DNA from: Conchocele bisecta
Lineage: Eukaryota > Mollusca > Bivalvia > Lucinida > Thyasiridae
Direction of reading: 5' to 3'
NCBI GenBank assembly: GCA_029237695.1
Contig: CM055275.1
Coordinates: forward strand, 8,630,899-8,694,898
DNA: 64,000 bases
The position numbers and the translations under genes are program-made. The notes beneath the pieces are model-generated. The model searched no databases. It was given only the letters and a program-made list of their open reading frames with translations, and was not told the origin of the DNA. Of the stretch, positions 55,468-64,000 are shown piece after piece; position 1 is the stretch's first letter, and each line of letters opens with the position of its first letter.

Positions 55468-56042
55468 CTAGTTGCGAACTGTAACTTGCAATCTACTCCC
55501 GCACCGGCCACAGTTATGATTCCACTCATAGGCCTTCTCTGCAGAATAGCGAATCAGGTCCGATTCGCACTTTAGCAGTTAATTGTGAAAGATTTTATAT
55601 ATTTTTGAACTGAAATGAGTGTTAATATTATGAAAATAATTAACATTCAAGTACTTATGACATAAATGTACATTATGTTTTGATGTTTGATCTTGAAATT
55701 TTAAAGTACATTTAGCTTATTCAACAACAAGTGATCCAGTCAGCGGCAGCCAAATTCCAACACGTAAAAGTTAAGATGGAGTCCATTTTTTGTAAAGGCC
55801 AAAAATAATTGTCTTAAACTTCTACAATAGTAAAATTTGTTTCAATTATTAGTAATTATTACTTTTATATACTATTACTAATATTTTTTTCAGATGGAAA
55901 TTCCGAAAATAATATGTCACAATTAACTGCTAAAATGCGAGTCAGATCTGATTCGCTATTCTGCAGAGAAGACATATGAGTGGAATCGTAACTCAGCCTA
56001 CGGATGGTACAAGAGTAGAATGCAAGTTACCGTTCGCAACTA
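55468..56042. mobile_element. D-family element inside H2 (D2)
   Basis: Same boundaries as D1 (CTAGTTGCGAACTGTAACTT, CCGTTCGCAACTAC). Being present in both H copies, D is either part of H or an insertion older than H's spread. Confidence 0.82.
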
Positions 56043-57138
56043 CATTTTGACAGGATGTCTCAAAAAGAAAGATAAAACACAGAGAGTTGTCCACATACCA
56101 GTTATTTCAGTTTGAAAAATCGAAACAGAATGAAAATCAACTTGACTTCTTGAGAATTAACAAGTAATTAATTTTATTATTGTTCCTTTCAGTGCCAGAA
56201 TAAAAACTGATCCAAAAGTTGACCGATGATGAAGTGCCACAAAATCAAATAATACAAAAAAAATGCTAACAGTTTATTTAAACAACTGCAGCCATTTGAA
56301 CACTTATGCAAACAAGAAACATCTCCGACATATTTGTAAACAACAAAAAAACAGAATCTAAAATACAACATCTGAGAAAACACACCCCACCACCATACTT
56401 TACACATGTCGCACGAATGAATATTATTATTAATCAAGGCGCCAAACAGTCTCTCATCTCTCCAGGATTGTTTGTTCATCCAACATTCAACGGAAATGTT
56501 AGCTTCACGTTTTCGAACCAGTCGCTATCCAAAAAAAAATACCACGAATCCTGACCGTTGTTTCTAAAAATTATGCGACATCAGTTTTCGTAACACGATA
56601 TGATTATCCACTTCATTCCTCGCCTGTGATCCTTGTCAAAGACTAAAGCACTACAGCGACAGTGCATAGGGAATGTGTGCAGGCATCCAATTCTGTTTAA
56701 AAACACTGTTAAACAACTTGTGACACTATTCTCGTTAGTTGGAATGAACATAAAATACAAGATGGCGGCACTTTCCGTTTTCTCGCCTCATTATATATTC
56801 ATGATATATCATATATTCCGCACTTTGCTGTTGCCATGGTGTTTTTTTGCGTAGAAAATCCATAAAGTATACACATCGAATTGTTAATTTATGTTAAATC
56901 GTATTCAGTTTTTCATATTAATATGAATTAGTATCTTCTATAGACACGGGATAGTTCTGTTAGTGATAAATCTCCTACACAAAAATGTAACTACTTTGTA
57001 ATGCGGCGTGTCAAAGACAAAATTGGGATTTGAGGCACCCCACGGGTTACGACTGAAACTGGAGGTATCTAGCGGGAACATAAAATAATTAAATAATGCA
57101 AAAATCGGTAAAAGGGGCGTTATATAGTCATAAAAGAA

Positions 57139-57304
57139 ATAGAATATTTGTTTTCTTCAGTGTAAGATCGATTTTATTTCATCTCGTGGACGAAAAATGT
57201 CGGATTTTCACTCGTGGCTTCGCCACTCGTGAAAATCCGACATTTTTCGTCCACTCGATGAAATAAAATTCGATCTTACACTGAAGAAAACAAATATCCT
57301 CTAT
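57139..57304. repeat. Terminal hairpin of H2
   Basis: Same as 29020-29184, with TTCTTCAGTGTAAGATCGAT intact on the left arm (one CA more than H1). Confidence 0.9.
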
Positions 57305-57493
57305 TTCCCCCATGTTAAATTCCCATAGACAAATCAATTTTTCGTAATAAAATCAATATTTGACCGAATTACGAAATAAAAAGAAGGCTCATTCTTAAAT
57401 TTTCCTTTAATTTAATATTATCGAAATAAATATTGTTTTTGCATTGTTTATATAGCTGTAAAATGTGGGCAGCTTTCGTGAAACAGACTATAG
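57305..57493. mobile_element. C-family element, right part (C3)
   Basis: CCCCCATGTTAAATTCCC through the right TIR to TTCGTGAAACAGACTATAG. Confidence 0.88.
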
Positions 57494-57901
57494 TTTCGTA
57501 TATATCTGAAAATCTCCACAAATAGTTTTAATCCTAGCTATAAAATTATAAATATGCCATATTACAGGTTTTTGTTCTCTGTAAGCACTTCATACTACAG
57601 AACGGGAGCTAATTCTGACAATTGCAGCAATTGTTTAATACGTCAATGACGCTTCCAATGACGTTTAAAACATGATGACGTCAACGTCAAAACAACATTG
57701 CTTTGTCGCGCCATTACGGACATCATTTGGAACGACTCTATTGTATTAATTTGTCATAATGTTGGGGCATAATACGAATACGTAATTAGAGTAGGGCGGC
57801 CAGCCAATCAAATGCGCTACAGATGTTATTACACGTGTGTCATAACTCATTTATGAAATGGGTTAAGACACGCCTTAACAAGCTCGAAAATAGGACGAAC
57901 C
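57494..57901. other. Non-coding stretch
   Basis: No gene or named repeat. TGACGT motifs near 57640-57680. Confidence 0.35.
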
Positions 57902-57961
57902 CTAGTTGCGAACGGTAATTCTTGCAATTACTCAGATTGTAAGAGTTACCTTCGCAACTAG
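57902..57961. mobile_element. D-family miniature (D3)
   Basis: 60 bp: CTAGTTGCGAACGGTAATTC and AAGAGTTACCTTCGCAACTA. Only the outermost 20-25 bp of each D TIR remain. Confidence 0.75.
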
Positions 57962-58108
57962 ACAACCCGCCGTTCCCCAAACGATTGATCCGCCCCTGCG
58001 AAATAATATTAAATATATTTAGGGAATAAAACCATGGGCTTTTTCGTTTACTGGGGTTCACACTACATTTGGTATGTTTAAAGTGCGTGGTGTCCGAAAC
58101 ATATATTA

Positions 58109-58618
58109 TTAAAGGCACATGCCCACTCAGTAAACATAAACTATTCTGTATATGAATTAAATATGTATATAATTGTGTCGCTATTCCACCAGTTCTAAAA
58201 ATTACGAGTGCCCGCTGTACAGATATAATCATCTAGTAATATTATTTTTACTGATAGTGACTCGCGGTGGTATCAGGCTATTGTCATATGCAAATGAGGC
58301 ATGATATTTATTAGTTATTTATACTAATTAAATGCGTCACCTGAAAATAAAATATTTTCGACAGGTTATAAAGTATGATCATTGCACATCACAAATTAAA
58401 TACAGAGAATAAATTGCAATGTATGTTAACATTTGAAGGAAACACGGTCATCGCCCCTGATATCCGTGTAGAAATGTTGTCTGATATAAAATGTATAATA
58501 ATGCCAATAAATACGTGGGGTAATGGTCAATGAATGTTTATTTTGCCAGAAAATGTATCAGATGATTTCTCTGATATAAAGAGCAGTTTGTGCCTACTGA
58601 GTGGGCATGTACCTTTAA
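58109..58618 (+). mobile_element. E-family element, complete (E6)
   Basis: 510 bp including TTAA at both ends (58109-58112, 58615-58618). TIRs AGGCACATGCCCACTCAGTA and TACTGAGTGGGCATGTACCT. The core includes GTGACTCGCGGTGGTATCAG, CATATGCAAATGAGGCATG and ATCGCCCCTGATATC. TTAA target use matches piggyBac-type transposition; no transposase encoded. Confidence 0.9.
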
Positions 58619-58816
58619 ACTTGTGCATTATACTTGGACAATATTGTATAATTATATTCGTGTAAATTAAGGAATACAAAACCAAACTTTTATGATTTTA
58701 AAAGTCATTAAAAAATATATAATATATATTGTATATTGAGAGAGCAATAGCTATAAATAAAAATAAAGTTGCTACACATGAACGAAAGTGGGATGGAGTG
58801 ACAACTAGATTAACAA
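58619..58816. other. Non-coding stretch
   Basis: AT-rich; no feature recognised. Confidence 0.35.
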
Positions 58817-58856
58817 TGTATTACATACAAGAGGTCAAATTTGAAAATATCAACTA

Positions 58857-59430
58857 ATTACTGTCTGTTTCACGAAAGCTGCCCAAATTTTACGGCTATA
58901 TAAACAATTCAAAAACAAGATTTCTTTTAATAATATTAAATTAAAGGAAAAATTAAGAATGAGCCTTCTTTTTATTTCGTGAAATTTGGTCAAATATTGA
59001 TTTTATTGCGAAAAAACAATTTCCCCATGTTAAATCTCCATAGACATCTTCACGGAGTGAAGATGTCTATGGGGATTTAACATGGGGAAATTTTTAGAAT
59101 TTTAGAAATACTTGACCGATTTTTAAAATTTAACTTTTGTTTTCTTAGTTAGATCATATCCAAGCTATCTAGTCAGGTTTCGGAGTCAATTTCCAAAAAA
59201 AATAGTTTTTTGACTCCTCCCACACTCCTTTACCTCTTTTTCCCCCATGTTAAATTCCCATAGAGAAATAAATGTTTCGTAATAAAATAAATATTTGACC
59301 GAATTTCACGAAATAAAAAGAAGGCTCATTCTTAAATTTTCATTTAATTTAATATTATCGAAACTAATATTGTTTTTGAATTGTCTATATAGCCGTAAAA
59401 TTTGGGCAGCTTTCGTGAAACAGACTATAG
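58857..59430. mobile_element. C-family element, complete (C2)
   Basis: TIRs as in C1; central perfect palindrome ATAGACATCTTCACGGAGTG at about 59040. The surrounding host sequence is also inverted: ACAAGAGGTCAAATTTGAAA at the left (about 58828) and TTTCAAATTTGACCTCTTGT at the right (about 59439). Confidence 0.9.
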
Positions 59431-59475
59431 TTGATATTTTCAAATTTGACCTCTTGTATGTAATGCATTGTTTTT

Positions 59476-60407
59476 GCATTTTATGATCTCGGCATTCTAA
59501 CCAAAAAAAAGCACCACAATCGCTATTTTCCTTTCATCACAATCTGGCCGATATCATTTGAATTGCAACTGGTCGTATCCAATTAGTCATCGATTACATA
59601 CCCATTCATTGGCACAACGCTCTTTTGAACACATTTACCTTGCCCGATATGGTCGGTGTCATTTTGGCGACATTAAACATTTCCCATGAAAAATATCGCA
59701 TAACTCCATTGACGGTAATTGCCAATTCGTCACAGGCTGCTGAAATATTAGGGCTTGATCAGGATATTATACATTGGACAAAAAGCAAATAAGTCTGGTG
59801 TTCTCTGCCGATTTTGACACCTATCTTGCGTGGGTTACTCGACTTGACACATTCAATGAAATATTTTTGTTACAAAGAAAACGCGCGATTTTCACAGGCC
59901 GCGCCACATAGGCTATCGTTTTAATAAAGACTATATGACCGTTATTAATTTCAACTGATGGTGTGCAATTGAGAATAAGAAAACAAAATACTAATGGTCA
60001 TGCTAATTAAACCACTTACATGTAATTACGACAAGCTATTAAATGGTGCACCAAAGCAAGCCGCGGGATATACTTATCATGAAGATAATTACTCCCCTTC
60101 GTATATAATTTCCAAAGCGAGGCAATAACGACAAGATAACATAACAAAGTAAATTGACTACAGATACACGGATACGATCGTGCAATAGCGAATCGTCAGG
60201 TAGAAGTGTATACAGCCAAGACGTTTTCTATGCATGCATATACATTACAATAGAATGCTAAATGCATGGCCGACTTTGTTGTGAAACTGTGAAAATGTTT
60301 GACCCTTGGAACAACGACCACCTGTCAACAACGGCCACTTTGGCAACTTCCCTTGACGGGTCGTTGTTCACACGACAACGCACCGGCGCACATAACCCGA
60401 AAGTTCA
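59476..60407. other. Non-coding stretch
   Basis: No gene or repeat family recognised; short open frames lack sense. Confidence 0.35.
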
Positions 60408-60650
60408 GGGGCCCGTTTCACTAAACTTCGTACGACTAAAATGTTCGTAAGTGCAAAATTATGATAGTCTATAAATTGCACATCACCACTGTTTTCTTGT
60501 AGACAATTATTGGATTTACATTTATTGAGCATAGGCTGCATATGCAGCCTATGCTCAATAAATGTAGATCCATCAATTGAAATTTACAGACGATCCTAAA
60601 TTTGCACTTACGAACATTTTAGTCGTAAGAAGTTTAGTGAAACGGGCCCC
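60408..60650. mobile_element. T-family MITE, best copy (T2)
   Basis: GGGGCCCGTTTCACTAAACT and AGTTTAGTGAAACGGGCCCC; TTCGTAAGTGCAAA on both arms; central GCATAGGCTGCATATGCAGC palindrome. Confidence 0.9.
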
Positions 60651-60722
60651 AGTTTATAACGTTGGGCGTAAGACGCCCTGTGTTACAATAGAAAGACCGC
60701 GTTACTGTGCACAAAGCTTTAA

Positions 60723-61316
60723 CAAGGTGCATGATCACGTGGTTACAACAACAACAACGTCGCCCACTCCAAAGTAAGTATTATTTGATCTTTTCAGTCT
60801 TAATATGCAACGGATTTTGATGAAATATGGCGCAGACAAACGTGTCTTCATGAGCTGCATTTGGTGGTCCAGGGAGTTTGGCACAGACTTACGTCGTTTT
60901 TGCGAAGAATATATTTCTGTTTAACAAGACGTGTTTGATGGGCCATATTTCATCAAAGGATTTCACCAAGGGCGGGGGGGGGGGGGGGGCCACATTGAAC
61001 TTGAACGAGGTATGCTCGTTCGTCGACTGAGCGGTGCGAGGGAGTTGGGTAGGGGGGTCCGGGGGCATGCCCCCCCCCCCCCTCCCCCCCCCCCCCTGAA
61101 CATTTTTGAATTGAGGAAGCCATTTCCTGCATTCTGCGCTCAATATTTCGTAAAAAAAATAATAAAAAAATCGGGATTTCTGAAGGGGCCCCCCTCCCCA
61201 CCCTGAATACGCTACTGCGTAATAAGGACACTCTAAAACAATACGTACTTTGAATCAGATGGATTCTGGAAATGTCAGTACTTGTTGTTGTTAGTACCAC
61301 GTGATCATACACCTTG
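60723..61316 (-). mobile_element. X-family element carrying O5 (X4)
   Basis: CAAGGTGCATGATCACGTGG and CCACGTGATCATACACCTTG. Flanked by TTTAA on both sides (60718-60722, 61317-61321), the clearest target duplication for this family. O5 replaces or splits the middle. Confidence 0.9.
60963..61217. mobile_element. O-family element in X4 (O5)
   Basis: CACCAAGGGCGGGGGG at the left, core GGGGGGTCCGGGGGCATGCC, 'ttcctgcattctgcgctcaa', then GGCCCCCCTCCCCACCCTG and AATACGCTACTGCG. Confidence 0.75.
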
Positions 61317-61509
61317 TTTAATTGTAAAAGCGGAACAGGTTGACGTGCTGTCCCATCCTCATTATTCGCCATACCTAGCTCCCTGTGATTGTTTTGTGTA
61401 TTTCCAATGTAGAAGAAACAACTCTATGGAAAGACATATACACAAAGAACAGCCCTGGCGTAGTTTTCGTTATACATGTACAAGTGATTTTATTTTTGTT
61501 ACGAGATGA

Positions 61510-61870
61510 TATAGAGAATATTAGTATAGTGTCATGAACATGAATAAATATCTGTCGAGGCTGAGAAATCAGGATGGGCGAGGCTTGCCGAGCACATCCT
61601 GATTTCGAGCCGAGTCAGATATTTATTCACGTTCATGACAATATAATAATATTCTATTTATCCCGTTAACCACATCAAAGTTGTTCAAATGTCTCTAAAA
61701 TGCATTTGTGGCCTCATAAGTTTGTCTTCTGAAGCGACAAGAATATCGTGTTACGTCATTCACATAATGACGTAACGTCATACATAATGACGTATCTATT
61801 AGACGTGAACGAGAAAAAATACACGTACCTGCTTTTCACGTCTAGTAGCGACATAGTTGACGGGATAAAC
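61510..61870 (+). mobile_element. G-family element (G4)
   Basis: TATAGAGAATATTAGTATAG; hairpin with apex GGGCGAGGCTTGCCGAGC; then ATATTCTATTTATCCCGTTA and a longer tail ending AGTTGACGGGATAAA. The arms differ from G2 at many paired positions, while the two arms within this copy still match. Confidence 0.82.
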
Positions 61871-61889
61871 TCCTATATACCCTATTGGA

Positions 61890-62632
61890 CAGGCTTCTGT
61901 ATGACGCTTATTTTTCGAGTTACCCCTACCCAGAGTAGAACTTTATGAAATGCATCTATTTGTTTGTGAAATTCATCGTAGAAACCGAATTCGCGTGTTA
62001 ACATTGCGTAAACCGCGGCCGAATGCCTTAATTGTGGTCATTTCCATGGTAACCGTAAATTATCTGTGGAAAAGATACAGACAAAATGTTAACTGTTGTT
62101 GCAGTGATTACTGTCGATAAACTGGTAATATTATTTTATTAATATAATACACATATTTTTCACTCGGGATTAAATTTATGTGTAAATTTCAGAAATTAAA
62201 CGAAAGATTATGGTAACCATGTCAACCGATATTCTAACAAATCAGCAACAATTTCCTTGGGAAGCATTCTGTACGATGTTTATTTTGCGATTTACCCCAC
62301 ACTCAGAGTGAAACTGTATGAAATGAATCTATCTTTATGTAACATTCATCGTAGAAACTGAATCCGCGAGTTAAAATTGCGTAAACCGCGACCGAATGCC
62401 GTAATTTTGGACATTTCTATGGTAACCGTGAATTCTCTGTGGAAAAAAATACAGACAAATTGTGAACAGTTGTTGCGTTGATTACTGTTAATAAACTTGT
62501 GAAATATGAATTCATTAATAACGTTCACATATATTTGACTCGGGATTATATTTATCTGTTAATGTCACATATTAAACAGAATTTGGCGTAGCCATGGCAA
62601 CATATATTCTAACTCATCAGCAACAATTCGCT
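61890..62632 (+). repeat. Tandem duplication, two units of about 372 bp
   Basis: Unit starts near 61897 (CTGTATGACGCTTATTTTTC) and 62269 (CTGTACGATGTTTATTTTGC); both include GTAAACCGCG(G/A)CCGAATGCC and end near CAGCAACAATT. Non-coding. Confidence 0.85.
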
Positions 62633-62703
62633 AATTATTTAATAGCGTTTTCAGGTCATTCTTATAACATATTCTTATTTATTTAAATTAGGTATCTACA
62701 TAA

Positions 62704-63540
62704 ACTACTGATATTTCAAATAAGAATGTCGATGCTGTACAGTATAGAGCTATGCGTTTTTATATGGGCGTGGGAAAGTATACACCCAGTGCTGCTGTCT
62801 CCGGTGATATGGCATGGTTACCAGCTATCATCCGACAGTGGAAATGTATTGCCAACCTCTGGAGTCGTTGTGTAAATATGAGTGTAAACAGAATTAATAA
62901 GAGAATTTTTAATTGGTGTCATAGCGCTAATAGCAGGCAGTGTCAAAATTGGTGTTATACTGTTATCAAACATTTTAATAATTTGCAACTTAATCAATAC
63001 TTAAATGTTGATACATTTATTGCTAAAACGGCACTTTTAGGAGATCTAGTTACGACAATGATGCACACATACGTTGTTGAATGGCATGACCGTATTAACA
63101 GTAATAGCAGCATACGGGGTCAAGGGGGTAATAAACTCAGGTCTTATTGTAAGTTCAAAAATAACTTCCAAACAGAAGCTTATTGCAAGCTCTTGATTCC
63201 ATTTAAGCACAGATCAGCTTTTGCCAAGTTTCGCTGTGGGGTTGCTCCCATTAGACTGGAAACCGGACGATACGAAAATATTGCCCTGGATGAAAGGCTG
63301 TGTATATTTTGCAATGCTAATACTGTGGAAACGGAAAAGCATGTGCTTTTAGAATGTGATTTGTACAGTGATCTTAGAACTGTATTGTTCGATAAAGCTT
63401 GCAACATTGTTCCGGATTTCTTGAACTTGTGTGATATCGATAAGTTTGTAATCTTATTTGCTAATAGTGATATCATGAAAGAATGTGCCAAAACTTGTTT
63501 CAATATTTTAAAAAGAAGGTGTGGTTTTCTTTATAGATGA
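62704..63540 (+). CDS. LINE ORF2 C-terminal part, open
   Basis: An uninterrupted frame of about 278 codons from 62704 (62752 for the first ATG) to a TGA at 63538. Sense begins at about 62725 with NVDAVQYRAMRFYMGVGKYT, which matches the region just after the RT domain in many invertebrate LINEs. It continues with RQWKCIANLWSR and MSVNRINKRIFNW, then ETGRYENIALDERLCIFC and HVLLEC, a C-x2-C...H-x4-C type zinc-binding end. RT and endonuclease are missing, so the copy is 5'-truncated and cannot move itself. The open frame with few changes suggests a recent insertion. The alternative, a domesticated exon, is not supported by splice sites. Confidence 0.8.
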   Translation, partial: TTDISNKNVDAVQYRAMRFYMGVGKYTPSAAVSGDMAWLPAIIRQWKCIANLWSRCVNMSVNRINKRIFNWCHSANSRQCQNWCYTVIKHFNNLQLNQYLNVDTFIAKTALLGDLVTTMMHTYVVEWHDRINSNSSIRGQGGNKLRSYCKFKNNFQTEAYCKLLIPFKHRSAFAKFRCGVAPIRLETGRYENIALDERLCIFCNANTVETEKHVLLECDLYSDLRTVLFDKACNIVPDFLNLCDIDKFVILFANSDIMKECAKTCFNILKRRCGFLYR

Positions 63541-63875
63541 TCAATATACCGTACGTTAGGTCTTATTCATTTAACCATGTCTTATAGTGTATATATTGTA
63601 CTACATGATACACGCAGTAGGTTGCATGTAGTTTGTGCATGTGCGTTATAGCATGTATCAGATGCTCGTGGCACGAACACGTTAGATAACCTGTATATAC
63701 ATATTACCCATGTATTCATATTCATGTTTTATGAGGCAAAACACATGTTTTATAGTGAGTGTAGTCTCTTGTAATTCTTATAGAATGGCGATGTACTATT
63801 TTACTGTGTCTATATTGTATTATCTTATGTGTGTACATTGATGAGACTTTAATAAACAAATATATATATATACCT
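63541..63875 (+). other. LINE 3' untranslated region and tail
   Basis: Runs from the stop codon to AATAAACAAATATATATATA at about 63850, a polyadenylation signal followed by a simple (TA)n tail, as expected for the 3' end of a LINE. Confidence 0.6.
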
Positions 63876-64000
63876 TAAATAATGGGGCAACATGATGTGG
63901 CAACAAGCGCAACCTTTGTATGCTGATCAAGCAAAGAACATCATAAGTAGTATATAAGAGTCATAATGATACAAGTTTATATGGAAGCCACACACTACGT
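63876..64000. other. Window end, nothing recognised
   Basis: Short unassigned stretch. Confidence 0.3.

Larger units (their letters stand above)
54290..57304 (+). mobile_element. H-family repeat, copy 2, inserted in C3 (3.0 kb)
   Basis: Collinear with 26358-29184. Comparison with the uninterrupted C1 (complement: CCACTTTTTTCCCCATG) shows H2 sits between the T run and the C run of C3, with no target duplication longer than about 3 T. The left edge is CTTTAATGAC, the right edge CCTCTAT, which defines the element. Confidence 0.85.

Noticed and set aside
54290..57304. Canonical Helitron
   Set aside because: No CTRR end, no A-T target clearly shown, hairpin much longer than the usual 16-20 bp, and no Rep/helicase. 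Kept only as a possible relative.
61282..61509. Plus-strand 75-codon frame after X4, with HPHYSPYLAPCDCFVYF
   Set aside because: The segment recalls the conserved SPDLAPxDxFLF motif of mariner transposases, but it covers only about 25 residues with no other transposase parts and no TIRs nearby. Too short to annotate, though it could be a mariner transposase scrap.

Overview
The window reads as non-genic, repeat-packed nuclear DNA of an invertebrate animal, most probably a bivalve mollusc. Reasons: AT-rich sequence with no long conventional gene; no bacterial operons, rRNA or CRISPR; and several fragments that I recognise from memory as motifs typical of clam genomes (for example the 'gatcagactgcg' units near 2560, 4490, 31760 and 42640, and the 'tatgagccgcg' unit at 29498 with its inverted partner near 31640). 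The bivalve assignment is an inference from repeat style, not from a database search.

Protein-coding signal is sparse. There is one plausible host exon (minus strand, about 9788-10098) resembling a glycosyltransferase-like DUF1647 domain, three truncated LINE open reading frames (14193-15216 minus, about 38005-38600 plus, 62704-63540 plus), and a badly broken Ty3/gypsy-type retrotransposon (34.38-40.54 kb: gag, protease, start of reverse transcriptase) dissected by later insertions. Two tRNA-derived SINE heads are visible (6645-6935 minus, 36471-36540 plus).

Almost everything else is short non-autonomous elements, many of them foldback (hairpin) elements. I label the families by letter: A (hairpin plus tail, 6 copies), B and K (foldbacks whose arms are tandem minisatellites), C (about 570 bp, long inverted repeats), D, E and F (TTAA-flanked, piggyBac-like), G and I (hairpins, some flanked by direct duplications of about 50 bp), H (2.8-3.0 kb repeat ending in a long hairpin, two copies), J (three palindromes in tandem), L, M (2 kb repeat, two copies, one with an L insertion and one with the empty site), N (SINE-linked tandem unit), O (poly-G/poly-C elements), P and W (very large inverted repeats), Q (mariner-like), R (nested in the gypsy relic), S, T, V, X, Y (pogo-like) and Z.

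Layout: 0-8 kb B, C, G, I, X, T, J, F, E, A and an (ATTC)n block; 8-20 kb the DUF1647-like exon, A, B, V, S, L, a LINE and X; 20-26 kb M1 and the W inverted repeat; 26-33 kb H1 and G copies; 34-41 kb the gypsy relic with its insertions; 42-50 kb O, P, Q, Z, M2; 50-57 kb K2, X3 and H2 inserted into C; 57-64 kb E, C2, T, X4 with an O insertion, G and the 3' end of a LINE. Nested insertions give a relative chronology (gypsy before R, SINE, LINE, G and E; LINE before A4; C before H2; X before A5 and O5; G before I). The most unusual observation is that G and I hairpin insertions are flanked by direct duplications of about 48-54 bp.
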